From Marinobacter bohaiensis (GTDB taxonomy: Bacteria > Pseudomonadota > Gammaproteobacteria > Pseudomonadales > Oleiphilaceae), in NCBI RefSeq assembly GCF_003258515.1, contig NZ_QGEH01000002.1:372001-436000 (forward strand): 64,000 nucleotides of DNA, in the 5' to 3' direction. Under the pieces are notes generated by a model. The model ran no database searches and was not told where the DNA came from. It worked only from the letters and a program-made list of their open reading frames with translations. The position numbers were made by a program, and so were the translations under genes. Below, one piece after another: positions 26,265 through 35,421 of the stretch. Position 1 is the first letter of the stretch. Every line of letters begins with the position of its first letter.

Positions 26265-27188
26265 TTAATAAACGGGTTCGAGGACGCGCCGGGTATTCCA
26301 GGCTTCCGGCACCCCGGCCTTGAGGTGCTCGATCAGGGCGCGGGTACGGCGCGGCAATTGGCCGTGCGAATGCACCAGCCAGACGGGAAGGGCCGGCCCC
26401 AGCCATTCCGGCAGGCACAGCTGCATGGCGCCGGGGTGATGCCGGTTGCGCAGGGCTACCAGCCAGTGCGGCATCAGGCCCAACCCGCGACCGCGCACGA
26501 TGGCATCGCCCTGCAGGGTGAACTGGTCGACGCGGAAGGACGGTTGCGACGGCTTCAGGGGATAGATGCCCTCACGCGGGTGATGCAGGATGACCCCGTC
26601 GGAGGCCACGCCCATCATGTCCACCCAGTCATAACGCGCCAGCTCACGGGGATGGCGCGGCTCGCCGTGGCGTTCCAGCAGTTCGGGGCTGGCATAGATG
26701 CCCTGGCTCAGGCTGCCCAACTGGATCTGTCGCATCGGACAGTCGTGCAGGGGCCCCAGCCACAGGCAGACATCATCGCCCGGATCGCCCCGGGGCGGTT
26801 CGGTCTGGGTGCGCAGGACCACCTTCACCTCCGGATGCCGCTCCATGAAGCTTTCCACCTGGCGCGTAAACCAGCCCCGGGTAAAAGCGCTGTGGGAACG
26901 CAGGACCAGCTCACCCCGCACCTCACCGCGCAGCTCTTCCAGGGCATCCTGCCCCCTTCCGGCCAGCTCCAGGATCTCGTGACAGTAGCGGTAGAACACC
27001 TGGCCGGCCTCGGTGGGGCTCAGGCGGTTCGATTCCCGTCGCAGCAGGCTTTGGCCGATATTAGCTTCGAGCTGACGGATGCGCCGGCTCAGGGTCGACT
27101 TGGGCAGATCCAGATCGCGGGCGCTGGCCGACAGGTTGCCGGAGCCGATGACCGCCACAAACGCTTCCAGCTCCTTCAGATCAAACAT
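26265..27188 (-). CDS. LysR family transcriptional regulator
   Basis: A 307-residue LysR regulator with an N-terminal helix-turn-helix (about 3-60: ELEAFVAVIGSGNLSASARDL, LPKSTLSRRIRQLE) and an effector domain. The type resembles regulators of oxidative or aromatic stress genes, but nothing fixes the target. It is divergent from the TonB receptor gene across a 143-bp region that also carries a Fur-box-like site. Control of the receptor by this protein is possible but unproven. Confidence 0.92.
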   Translation of the reverse strand: MFDLKELEAFVAVIGSGNLSASARDLDLPKSTLSRRIRQLEANIGQSLLRRESNRLSPTEAGQVFYRYCHEILELAGRGQDALEELRGEVRGELVLRSHSAFTRGWFTRQVESFMERHPEVKVVLRTQTEPPRGDPGDDVCLWLGPLHDCPMRQIQLGSLSQGIYASPELLERHGEPRHPRELARYDWVDMMGVASDGVILHHPREGIYPLKPSQPSFRVDQFTLQGDAIVRGRGLGLMPHWLVALRNRHHPGAMQLCLPEWLGPALPVWLVHSHGQLPRRTRALIEHLKAGVPEAWNTRRVLEPVY

Positions 27189-27255
27189 TGGTTTTCCACC
27201 CCCGTTCCGGAATCTGCAACAAAGCGTTCGACTTTATCACCTGCCCACCATGAAC

Positions 27256-27274
27256 GCGAATTATTATCATTTAT
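27256..27274 (+). promoter_or_regulatory. Fur-box-like site before the TonB receptor
   Basis: GCGAATTATTATCATTTAT agrees with the 19-base Fur consensus at 13 positions, including the full right half core ATTATCATT. It lies 58 bases before the receptor ATG, a normal place for iron repression. Confidence 0.6.
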
Positions 27275-27331
27275 GAAAATTTACAGATTCTTTGCAATCC
27301 CTGTTTTTGCAATTCCTGTGCTGGAGACGCT

Positions 27332-29320
27332 ATGCCTTTACACCAAAAAAACCTCGCCGCAGCCGTCAGTGCCGCCACGCTGGCCAGTCTGGCCATGATC
27401 CCCGGTCAGGCCTGGTCCCAGGAGTCGGACGACGATTCCACCACCCTGGCCCCGCTGGTCGTGACCGCCGCCGGCTTTGAGCAGGACGTCACCGACGCGC
27501 CCGCGTCGATCACCGTAATCGACAGCGAGAAGCTGAACAGCGGTTCCTATGAAGACATCACCGACGCCCTGCGCGACGTGCCGGGCGTGATCGTGACCGG
27601 CGGCGGTGCCGGCGACAACGGCGCTGACATTTCCATGCGCGGCATGGGCGCCAGCTATACCCTGCTGCTGGTTGACGGCAAACGCCAGGGTAGCCGGGAA
27701 AGCCGACCCAACGGCTCCGCCGGCTTCGAGCAGGACTGGCTGCCACCGCTGGCGTCCATCGAGCGGATCGAGGTGGTGCGCGGGCCTATGTCGACGCTGT
27801 ATGGCTCCGACGCCATCGGCGGTGTCATCAACGTGATCACCCGCAAGGTGCCGCGCGAGTGGACCGGTAACGTGGAGATCAGCACCATCTACCAGGAGGA
27901 TCAGGACTCCGGGAACGTCCAGCAGGCCAACTTCAACATCGGCGGGGCCCTGGTTGAGGACCTGGTGGGTCTGCAGGTGTACGGTCGCCAGTACAGCCGG
28001 GAAGAAGACGAGATCATCAACGGCTATGAAGAAAAGGACCTGCAGAGCGCCACGGCCCGCCTGTCCTTTACTCCGACCCAGGACCAGGACTTCGTGCTGG
28101 AAGCCGGCGTCACCGACCAGCGCCGCCGCTCCAACGTGGGCGTGTCCGGCCAGGCCGACGGCTGCCGGGGCGGTTGTACCGACTCCGACAACAAGCACAT
28201 CCGTCGCTACTATTCCCTGAGCCACACGGGGCGCTGGGCCATCGGCACCAGTGACAGCTACGTGCAACGCGAAGAAACCGAAAACCAGTCGCGCGAAATC
28301 ACCATCACCAACACCGTCGCCAAGACCAGCCTGGTGGTGCCCATCGCCAACCACACCGCCACCGTCGGTGCCGATTTTGAGAAAGAGGAGCTGGAAGACC
28401 AGACATCCAACCAGATTTCCGACCGCACCGAGATCGACAACGAGCGCTGGGCCGTCTTCGCCGAGGATGAATGGCAGATGACCGACAGCTTCGCCCTGAC
28501 CGGCGGCGTGCGCATGGACGACGACGAGAACTACGGCAGCAACATCAGCCCACGTCTCTACGGCGTCTGGCGCTTCGCCGAAGCCTGGACCCTGAAGGGT
28601 GGCGTTTCCACCGGCTACCGCGCACCCAGCCTGCGGGAAATCACGCCGGACTGGGGCCAGACCAGCCGCGGCGGTAACGTCTACGGCAACCCGGATCTGG
28701 AACCGGAGACCTCGCTCAACAAGGAAATCGGACTGCACTACAACGATTTCGCGACCGGCCTGAACGGCTCGGTGACCGTGTTCCACAACGACTTCGACGA
28801 CAAGATCACCCGCGTCGCCTGCCCGCAGACGATCTGCGACGCCGGCCCCAACCAGTTCGGTTCCGATCCCACCTACCGCATCAACGTGGACGAGGCCGTG
28901 ACCCAGGGCGTGGAAGTCAGCCTCGGCGCGCCGCTGACCGACACCCTGGAGGCGAACGTCAGCTACACCTATACCGATTCCGAACAGAAATCCGGCGAGT
29001 ACGAAGGCGAGCCGCTGACCCAATTGCCCAAACATCTGGCCACCCTGGGCCTGGACTGGGAGGCCTCCAATCGCGTCAAACCGTGGCTGCGCGTGACTTA
29101 CCGTGGCGAGGAAAGCAACCCGACCACCGGACCATCACAAAGCTCCACCATCGCGCCGTCCTACACCTTCGTCGACAGCGGCCTGACCTTCGCCGTCACC
29201 GAGCAGGCCACCATCAAGGCTGGCGTCTACAACCTGTTCGACGAGGACGTGAACTATGACGAGTACGGCTACACCGAGGACGGCCGCCGCTACTGGCTGG
29301 CCCTGAACGTCGGTTTCTAA
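27332..29320 (+). CDS. TonB-dependent siderophore receptor
   Basis: A 662-residue outer-membrane receptor. Signal peptide to about residue 29 (AWSQ), TonB-box-like TLAPLVVTAAG, a plug domain (about 45-160, with DVPGVIVTGG and IERIEVVRGPMSTLYGSDAIGGVINVITR), then a 22-strand barrel ending in a C-terminal Phe. The plug and barrel resemble FepA/IroN-type catecholate siderophore receptors. Two Cys pairs (GCRGGC and ACPQTIC) could stabilise outer loops. A Fur-box-like site lies upstream and a complete FecCD-type ABC transporter lies downstream, so ferric siderophore uptake is well supported. The particular siderophore is unknown. Confidence 0.93.
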   Translation: MPLHQKNLAAAVSAATLASLAMIPGQAWSQESDDDSTTLAPLVVTAAGFEQDVTDAPASITVIDSEKLNSGSYEDITDALRDVPGVIVTGGGAGDNGADISMRGMGASYTLLLVDGKRQGSRESRPNGSAGFEQDWLPPLASIERIEVVRGPMSTLYGSDAIGGVINVITRKVPREWTGNVEISTIYQEDQDSGNVQQANFNIGGALVEDLVGLQVYGRQYSREEDEIINGYEEKDLQSATARLSFTPTQDQDFVLEAGVTDQRRRSNVGVSGQADGCRGGCTDSDNKHIRRYYSLSHTGRWAIGTSDSYVQREETENQSREITITNTVAKTSLVVPIANHTATVGADFEKEELEDQTSNQISDRTEIDNERWAVFAEDEWQMTDSFALTGGVRMDDDENYGSNISPRLYGVWRFAEAWTLKGGVSTGYRAPSLREITPDWGQTSRGGNVYGNPDLEPETSLNKEIGLHYNDFATGLNGSVTVFHNDFDDKITRVACPQTICDAGPNQFGSDPTYRINVDEAVTQGVEVSLGAPLTDTLEANVSYTYTDSEQKSGEYEGEPLTQLPKHLATLGLDWEASNRVKPWLRVTYRGEESNPTTGPSQSSTIAPSYTFVDSGLTFAVTEQATIKAGVYNLFDEDVNYDEYGYTEDGRRYWLALNVGF

Positions 29321-29409
29321 CCGACGTAAGGACTCTGTAAAGATCGGCGCCTGCGGCGCGCTATCCGGCCGCTTCTGGTAGGATAGGCCCGCAGGCTTTC
29401 CAAACGCGA

Positions 29410-30375
29410 ATGGGAAACATCAGCACTATGACATCGAATCATCCGGCCCGCCGCGGGCTCAGCCTTGTTTTCAGCCTCGCCATGGCCTTTGGCGCCGGGC
29501 ATGCCTTTGCGGAAGCCCGCACCCTGGACACCGCCTACGGCCCGGTCACGGTCGACGGCGATGTGGAGCGTGTGGTCACTCTTTACGAAGGCGCCCTGGA
29601 CAGCGCCTACGCGGTTGGCGTCGAACCGGTGGGCGCGATCATGACCCGCGGCGGCGACAGCGTCGCCACCTATCTGCAGGATCGCGCCGACGGCATCAAC
29701 ATCGTCGGCACCGCCCGCGAAACCAATCTGGAAGCCGTGGTCGCCCTGCAGCCGGACATCATCCTGGCGTCCTCCCGACTGCCCAAAGAGCAATACGACC
29801 TGCTGTCGAAAGTCGCCCCGACCCTGGTTCCGACCACCAGCGGTTTCAAACCGGACAACTGGCGCGCGGAAGCCGAGTTCTTCGCCAAGGCGCTGGACAA
29901 GGAAGACGAGATGCAGCAGGCCCTGACGGACGTGGACGCCCATATCGCCGAGGTAGCCCGGACCGTCGAGGCGCGCATTCCGGCCGACGAACGCGACGCA
30001 GTACTCGCCCGCTGGATGCCCCAGGGCCCGCTGATCATGGCTTCGACCCTGTTCTCCACCGGCCTGCTGGAAGCCACCGGCTTCACCGTCGGCGACGCCG
30101 GTGCGGTCAAGGCCAACCGCCCGCACAGCTCGCCGCTGAGCCAGGAGAACCTGAACCTGATGGACGGCGACTGGCTGTTCCTGGCCACCCTCAACACCGA
30201 AGGCCGCGACGCCCTCGCCGCCGCCGAGAAATCGCCGGCCTACAACCGCCTGTCGGTGGTCGAGAAAGGCCACGTGATTCCGGTGGACGGACAGATCTGG
30301 ACCAGCGCCACGGGCCCGCTGGCGGCGCAATCCATCCTCGACACCATTGAGAGCCAGTTGCCCGATGCCCGGTAA
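29410..30375 (+). CDS. Siderophore ABC transporter substrate-binding protein (FecB/FepB type)
   Basis: A 321-residue periplasmic binding protein of the class III iron-siderophore family: signal peptide to about residue 35, first lobe with VTVDGDVERVVTLYEGALD, and LEAVVALQPDIILAS. It should bind the ferric siderophore passed by the upstream receptor and deliver it to the FecCD permeases, which follow after 6 bp. The start is uncertain: ATG 29410 or ATG 29428, neither with a strong ribosome site. The same operon is faced by a second, unrelated-class binding protein at its far end. Confidence 0.9.
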   Translation: MGNISTMTSNHPARRGLSLVFSLAMAFGAGHAFAEARTLDTAYGPVTVDGDVERVVTLYEGALDSAYAVGVEPVGAIMTRGGDSVATYLQDRADGINIVGTARETNLEAVVALQPDIILASSRLPKEQYDLLSKVAPTLVPTTSGFKPDNWRAEAEFFAKALDKEDEMQQALTDVDAHIAEVARTVEARIPADERDAVLARWMPQGPLIMASTLFSTGLLEATGFTVGDAGAVKANRPHSSPLSQENLNLMDGDWLFLATLNTEGRDALAAAEKSPAYNRLSVVEKGHVIPVDGQIWTSATGPLAAQSILDTIESQLPDAR

Positions 30376-30381
30376 TTCGTA

Positions 30382-31413
30382 ATGCGGTCCAGGCTATTCG
30401 CCGCAAGGCGCAGATACCGTCTGCGCCAACCGTTGATCCCGTTGCTGCTGGCGACGGGATTTTTGCTGTTGGGGGTCTGCCTCGCCAGCCTGCTACTGGG
30501 GGCGGGCTCCGTATCGCCCGCCGACGCCATCCAGGTACTGGCCGGGCAGGGCAGCGACGAGGCCCGTTTCATCGTCACCGAATTACGCCTGCCGCGCACC
30601 CTGGTGGGGCTGGCGGTGGGTATCGCCCTGGGCATCGCCGGCGCGCTGATGCAATCGGTGGCGCGCAACCCCCTGGCCGAGCCCGGGTTATTGGGCATCA
30701 GTGCCGGCAGCGCCTTTGCCGTCGCCGTGGCCCTGGTGCTGGGCGCCAGCGCCGCTACCCTGACCGTCGCCGTGGCCCAGTTCGGCGCCCTGTGCGGCTG
30801 CCTGTTCGCCCTGGGCGCGGCGCGCCTGCAGGGCGTCGGCAACGACCCGATCCGCCTGGTGCTGGCCGGTGCCGCGCTGTCGAGCCTGCTGATCGCGCTC
30901 ACATCCCTGTTGCTGTTGTTCGATGAACGCGCCGCCGACGAGATCCGCTTCTGGGTTACCGGCAGCGTCGCCGGCCGCAACCTTGATTCACTGATGCGGG
31001 TCATACCGTCGTTCAGTGTGGCGGCGCTGATCACCCTGTTGATCGCCCGCCCGCTGGCTTCCCTGGCGCTGGGCGAGCGGGTGGCGGTGGGCCTGGGGCA
31101 CCGCCCGGGGCGTATCCGCCTGCTGGTGGTGATCGCCGTGGCGCTGCTGGTGGGCGGTGCCACCGCCATGGCCGGGCCGATCGTGTTCGTGGGCCTGGTG
31201 GTGCCGTTTGCCGCCCGCGCCCTGGCCGGTCCGGATATCCGCCGCACCCTGTGGTTGTGTCTGCCCATCGGTCCGATCGTGGTCATCGGCGCGGACGTGC
31301 TGTCGCGCCTGATCGCCGCGCCCACGGAACTGCCGCTGGGCGTGCTGACTGCCCTGATCGGCGCCCCGGTGCTGCTGGCCATTGTCCGCGCCCGTCGTCT
31401 CCCTTCGCTCTAA
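30382..31413 (+). CDS. Siderophore ABC transporter permease (FecCD family)
   Basis: A 343-residue inner-membrane permease with about ten helices. Family motifs are ELRLPRTLVGLAVGIALGIAG, ARNPLAEPGLLGISAGSAFAVA and the coupling-loop region LGHRPGRIR. With the next gene it forms the heterodimeric channel for ferric siderophore. It lies 6 bp after the binding-protein gene and 18 bp before the second permease. Confidence 0.93.
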   Translation: MRSRLFAARRRYRLRQPLIPLLLATGFLLLGVCLASLLLGAGSVSPADAIQVLAGQGSDEARFIVTELRLPRTLVGLAVGIALGIAGALMQSVARNPLAEPGLLGISAGSAFAVAVALVLGASAATLTVAVAQFGALCGCLFALGAARLQGVGNDPIRLVLAGAALSSLLIALTSLLLLFDERAADEIRFWVTGSVAGRNLDSLMRVIPSFSVAALITLLIARPLASLALGERVAVGLGHRPGRIRLLVVIAVALLVGGATAMAGPIVFVGLVVPFAARALAGPDIRRTLWLCLPIGPIVVIGADVLSRLIAAPTELPLGVLTALIGAPVLLAIVRARRLPSL

Positions 31414-31431
31414 CCGGTCACTGAACAGTCT

Positions 31432-32526
31432 ATGGATCTGTCCCACCCCGTCATGCCCCGGCCCACCGACCGGCCGCCCGCCCCCGATGGCTACTGGCGC
31501 CTGCGCCTTTCGACCACCGCCCGAGGCTGGAACCTGCTGCTGGACAAGCGCTCGGTCGCCGTCAACGGAGTGTTGCTGATCGTGCTGATCGTTGCGGCGC
31601 TGGCCTCCCTGTCGCTGGGCACGGTCAAACTGTCGCCGCTGGAAACCCTGCACGCGCTGATGGGCCAGGGGGCCACCATGAGCCAGTTCGTGGTGCAGGA
31701 ACTGCGCCTGCAGCGGGTATTGGCCGGCATCGCCACCGGCGCGGCCCTGGCTCTGAGCGGCTGCCTGATGCAGACCCTGGCGCGCAACCGGCTGGCCACC
31801 CCCGGCATCATCGGCATCGACAACGCCGCCACGGCCTTTGCTGTCGCTTCGGTGGTCAGCGCCGGCATCGCCATCGCCCCTTCGGCCATGTCTCTGGCCG
31901 GGGCCGCCACGGCCACCGCCCTGGCGTTCGGCCTGGCCGGCGGCAGCGGCACCCGGGGGTATCGTTTCATCGTCGCCGGCCTGGGCATTGGTGCCGTCGC
32001 CGGGGCGGTGACCCAAGTGATGCTGAGCCGGGTGGCGATCGACACCGCCAACGCGGCCTATCCCTGGACCGTGGGCAGCCTCAACGCCCGCGAGCCGCTG
32101 TCCACGGCCATTCTGGGCGCAGGGCTCGCTCTGGGTCTCATGGGTGCGATCTACCTGGGGCGCTACCTGCGCATCCTGCAGTTCTCCGACCAGGTGGCCG
32201 TGGGTCTCGGCATCCGCCTGCGCCAGGTCCGCTTCGCCGGGTTGTTCCTGTCGGTGGTGCTGACCGGCCTGGCGGTGGCCGTGGCCGGCCCGGTGGGCAT
32301 GGTGGCGCTGCTGGGCCCGGAGGCCGCACGCGCGCTGTGTCGCTACCGGGGCGTGCCGCTGCTGGCCTCGGCCCTGGCCGGCGCCATCGTCATGGTGCTG
32401 GCGGACCTGACGGGGCGGATCATGCTCGCCCCCATCGAAATTCCGGTCGGTATCGTCACCGCCATCGTCGGCAGTCCTTACCTCTTGTGGATTCTGCTGC
32501 GCCGTTCCCCGAGGAGTCATCTATGA
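31432..32526 (+). CDS. Siderophore ABC transporter permease (FecCD family), second subunit
   Basis: A 364-residue permease of the FecCD family with a longer, polar N-terminus (about 45 residues) before the first helix. Motifs ELRLQRVLAGIATGAALALSG and ARNRLATPGIIGIDN mark it as the partner of the upstream permease (FecD/FepG-like). Its stop overlaps the ATPase start as ATGA, so translation is coupled. Confidence 0.93.
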   Translation: MDLSHPVMPRPTDRPPAPDGYWRLRLSTTARGWNLLLDKRSVAVNGVLLIVLIVAALASLSLGTVKLSPLETLHALMGQGATMSQFVVQELRLQRVLAGIATGAALALSGCLMQTLARNRLATPGIIGIDNAATAFAVASVVSAGIAIAPSAMSLAGAATATALAFGLAGGSGTRGYRFIVAGLGIGAVAGAVTQVMLSRVAIDTANAAYPWTVGSLNAREPLSTAILGAGLALGLMGAIYLGRYLRILQFSDQVAVGLGIRLRQVRFAGLFLSVVLTGLAVAVAGPVGMVALLGPEAARALCRYRGVPLLASALAGAIVMVLADLTGRIMLAPIEIPVGIVTAIVGSPYLLWILLRRSPRSHL

Positions 32527-33386
32527 GCCATTTCCTGGCCACCCCGTTCCGGCAGATCGATCTGCAGGCCAGCGCACTGGGCCTGGCGCACGGCCCGCAC
32601 ACGATCATCGACGATCTCGACCTGACCCTCAAACCCGGGGCGGTCACGGCCATCGTCGGGCCCAACGGTTGCGGCAAGTCGACCCTGCTCAACGGCCTGG
32701 CCCGGGTCCACGCCCCGTCCAACGGCGTGGTTCTGCTGGACGGCAAGGACATCCACCGGCGCCCGTCGCGGGAAGTGGCCCAGGAGATCGCCCTGCTGCC
32801 CCAGGACAACGCCGCGCCGGAAGGCCTGACCGTGTCCGACCTGATCCGCTTCGGCCGCCAGCCCCACCAGGGCTGGCTGCGCCAGTGGTCCGGCGACGAC
32901 CGCGACGCGGTGGAGCGGGCGCTGGTCGCGGCCGACCTGGAGAGCCTGCGTCACCGTTCCCTGGACACCCTGTCCGGCGGCCAGCGCCAGCGCGCCTGGA
33001 TCGCCATGGCCATCGCCCAGTCGACGCCCCTGCTGCTGCTGGACGAGCCCACCTCCGCCCTGGACCTGGGCCACCAGATCGAAGTGTTCGAGCTGATCCG
33101 CGAGCTGTCGGAGCAGGGCAAGACGGTGGTGATGGTGGTGCACGACCTGGTCAGCGCCTGTCGCTACGCCGATGAGCTGGTGGCCATGCGCGAAGGCGCC
33201 ATCATCGCCCAGGGCGCGCCCTCGGACGTACTGACGGAAGACCTGGTGCGGGAACTCTACGGGGTGAACTGCCAAGTAGTGCCGGACCCGGCCTGCGGCA
33301 GCCCGATGCTGGTGAACGTGCGGCGGGTGGGGAAGGAGAATCGAACGAGAGGGGCGGCAAAAACGCCGCACCCGAGCGTCGAATAA
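32523..33386 (+). CDS. Siderophore ABC transporter ATPase
   Basis: A 287-residue ABC ATPase of the FepC/FecE group. Walker A GPNGCGKST is at about 46-54. The signature LSGGQRQRAWIAMAIAQ, Walker B LLLLDEPTSAL and the switch His (VVHDL) are all intact. It powers the FecCD permease pair. Its ATG overlaps the upstream stop by 4 bp. It ends the operon and is convergent with a second binding-protein gene 37 bp away; I see no clear hairpin between them. Confidence 0.95.
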   Translation: MSHFLATPFRQIDLQASALGLAHGPHTIIDDLDLTLKPGAVTAIVGPNGCGKSTLLNGLARVHAPSNGVVLLDGKDIHRRPSREVAQEIALLPQDNAAPEGLTVSDLIRFGRQPHQGWLRQWSGDDRDAVERALVAADLESLRHRSLDTLSGGQRQRAWIAMAIAQSTPLLLLDEPTSALDLGHQIEVFELIRELSEQGKTVVMVVHDLVSACRYADELVAMREGAIIAQGAPSDVLTEDLVRELYGVNCQVVPDPACGSPMLVNVRRVGKENRTRGAAKTPHPSVE

Positions 33387-33423
33387 CGCCGGGCACGGCC
33401 AATCAAGAAAGACGCAGTTCGAT

Positions 33424-34281
33424 TTAGAGGGCCTGTACCACTTCTTCAACCTGCAGGCGAACGCTTTCCAGGCCATTGCCGGACAGGTACCACAGGCCCG
33501 GGTTGAGCACGGTGACAGCCGGCACCGCGCCACCCAGCTGCTGCTTCAACGCATCGAGATCGACCTGACCGGCCCCGATGGCGGCGCTGCGGTCGACGAT
33601 CATCAGGTGATCCGGTGCCATCCGCGCGATGACGTCCGGCGTCAGCGGCGTGAAGGTGCGGGTACCGCGGGTAACCGACTCCACGTCGTCCGGGACCACC
33701 GGCTCGGCCAGGCCCAGCAGGTCGTAGACCACGGGCTCGTGACGCAGGCCGAAGTGACCGTCGTTGTGAGTAACCACCAGCACGTCCTGCGTTTCGTCGA
33801 TGCGATCGCGCTGCTTCTCCACAACCGCCCGAAGCTCCGCCAGCGCCGTCTCCGCCTGATCCCGGGCGTGGAAACGCTCGGCCAGCTTCAGCACGTTGGC
33901 GGAAACCGCCTCTAGGTATGCGCCGTCTTCCAGACCCACATTGACCGTCTCGGCGATCTCGTCCAGCGTTTCCACGGCGTCGCCCTGACGGCCGGTGACG
34001 AGGATCAGGTCCGGCGCCGCTCCGCGCACCGCTTCCACGTCGGGGCTCTTGAGGTTACCGGCGTCCGGGTAGGCATCGCCGCTGTATTGGGACAGGTAAT
34101 CCGGCAGGCCGCCCTTGGGGACGGCGACCACCTGATCGCCCAGGCCCAGGGCATCCAGGGTGTCGAGGCTGCCGAAGTCGAAACTCACCACGCGTGGCAG
34201 GTCGTGGGCGGCGACCGCCGCCGGGCCCAGGCTGGCGCCGAGAGCCAGCGCCGCGGCGGCCAGGGTTTGTCTTACCTTCAT
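33424..34281 (-). CDS. Second siderophore-binding protein (CeuE/FatB-like)
   Basis: A 285-residue periplasmic binding protein of the iron-siderophore class: signal peptide to about residue 25, then PRVVSFDFGSLDTLDALGLG, DVEAVRGAAPDLILVTGRQ and a second lobe. It resembles the CeuE/FatB/YclQ type more than the FecB type upstream. The ATG at 34279-34281 has AAGGAG directly upstream; a longer frame upstream is unlikely. It is transcribed alone, convergent with the ABC operon, and may feed a different siderophore to the same permeases. That is inference from position. Confidence 0.88.
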   Translation of the reverse strand: MKVRQTLAAAALALGASLGPAAVAAHDLPRVVSFDFGSLDTLDALGLGDQVVAVPKGGLPDYLSQYSGDAYPDAGNLKSPDVEAVRGAAPDLILVTGRQGDAVETLDEIAETVNVGLEDGAYLEAVSANVLKLAERFHARDQAETALAELRAVVEKQRDRIDETQDVLVVTHNDGHFGLRHEPVVYDLLGLAEPVVPDDVESVTRGTRTFTPLTPDVIARMAPDHLMIVDRSAAIGAGQVDLDALKQQLGGAVPAVTVLNPGLWYLSGNGLESVRLQVEEVVQAL

Positions 34282-34304
34282 GAATGTCTCCTTGGTGTAT
34301 TTGT

Positions 34305-34319
34305 TGAGAACCGATCTCA
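34305..34319 (-). promoter_or_regulatory. Palindrome upstream of the second binding-protein gene
   Basis: TGAGAACCGATCTCA is a perfect 5-5-5 inverted repeat 24 bases before the ATG. It agrees with the inner Fur 7-1-7 pattern at 9 of 14 positions, so it may be a degenerate Fur box or the site of another repressor. Confidence 0.4.
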
Positions 34320-34428
34320 TAAACATCGATTCCGCCAAGATACACAAAACCCCGGCCCGTCAGGGACGGCGGGGCGAGACATGATGTTGCGGAAAGTGGA
34401 ACGACCGGCCGACGCCGGCTCTACGCCG

Positions 34429-34968
34429 TTACCACATCAGGTCGTCGGGGATCTGGTAGTCCTTGTAGGGATCGTCCTCATCCGGCTGATCCGCCTTGGG
34501 ATCGTGCAGGATCACCGGCATCTCGGCGTCCCGCTCCAGGATCTTGCGGGCGGTGTCCGCCGGGATCAGGTGAAAATCCTCCCCCAGCACGGCAATGGCC
34601 AGACGGCCACGGGCCAGCTTGTCCGCCTGCTCGGCGCTGACGTAGATCTTCTGGATTTTCGTGCCCACCACGAACTGGTAAGCCGTCTCACCCTTGTCCC
34701 GGGCGACGCCGTGCTGATCGACCATCTGCCGGATCTGCGCCTGGCGGGCCTGTTGCGCCTGCTGTTCCTGACGCTGACGGTTGATCTCGCGATCCCGCTC
34801 GACTTTTTCCGCACGCGCCTTGTCCGCCGCGGCCTTGCGGGCCGCCGCCTCGGCGTCCGTCGGCTGCTTTTGCTTGCGGGCCTTGCGCTTTTCCTGACGC
34901 ACCTGGCGGGCCTTTTTCTCGTCCGCCAGTCCGGCCTGCATCAACTGTTCCTGCAGGGATTTCGCCAT
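34429..34968 (-). CDS. DUF2058 (YaiL) family protein
   Basis: A 179-residue soluble protein. The first 100 residues are a highly charged helix rich in Lys, Arg, Gln and Ala (likely coiled coil), followed by the conserved DUF2058 domain with YQFVVGTKIQKIYVS and GRLAIAVLGEDFHLIP. The family includes E. coli YaiL, annotated as nucleoprotein or polynucleotide-associated; its role is not established. The gene stands alone. Confidence 0.88.
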   Translation of the reverse strand: MAKSLQEQLMQAGLADEKKARQVRQEKRKARKQKQPTDAEAAARKAAADKARAEKVERDREINRQRQEQQAQQARQAQIRQMVDQHGVARDKGETAYQFVVGTKIQKIYVSAEQADKLARGRLAIAVLGEDFHLIPADTARKILERDAEMPVILHDPKADQPDEDDPYKDYQIPDDLMW

Positions 34969-35038
34969 CGTTCACCTCTCTGCCTGTCGTTGCCCGCATT
35001 ATCGGCAATCGCCGCCCCCGCTGACAACGCCCGTCGAC

Positions 35039-35401
35039 TCAGGCCCGTCCCTGCCGACGCAGGCGGCGTCGCACCCAGTCGCGATACAGCCGGGACAGCA
35101 GCGGACGCACCAGCGGCAGCCCCAACAGCCAGGCCAACGGGCGCAGACGCGGAACCCGCGCCATCAGCAGGCGATAGGCGTCCAGCTCGCGATGGATGTG
35201 GCCGGCGCTGTCCTGCACGTGGAGTTCGTGCAGGGCCTGGCGCGGGTCGATGCCCAGAGCGCGCAGCTCCGCATCCTGGCCGGTGATGTCGTACCAGGTG
35301 ACGGACTGGGCGCCGGCCCAGCGCTCGTAGCGACGCCGGTCCGCCCGGCAGCGCGGGCAGGCTCCGTCGTAGTAGACGATCAGGCGTTCATGGCGGTTCA
35401 T
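35039..35401 (-). CDS. DCC/DUF393 family thiol-disulfide oxidoreductase-like protein
   Basis: A 120-residue protein starting with the family signature VYYDGACPRCR, a DxxCxxC motif, followed by the conserved tail region (ALHELHVQDSAG, ARVPRLRPLAWLLGLP). DCC proteins are predicted thiol-disulfide oxidoreductases of unknown target. The ATG at 35399-35401 places the motif near the N-terminus as in the family. It lies 20 bp after the DUF4336 gene and is probably cotranscribed with it. Confidence 0.85.
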   Translation of the reverse strand: MNRHERLIVYYDGACPRCRADRRRYERWAGAQSVTWYDITGQDAELRALGIDPRQALHELHVQDSAGHIHRELDAYRLLMARVPRLRPLAWLLGLPLVRPLLSRLYRDWVRRRLRRQGRA

Positions 35402-35421
35402 ACGGAAACTCCAGAGCCGGA

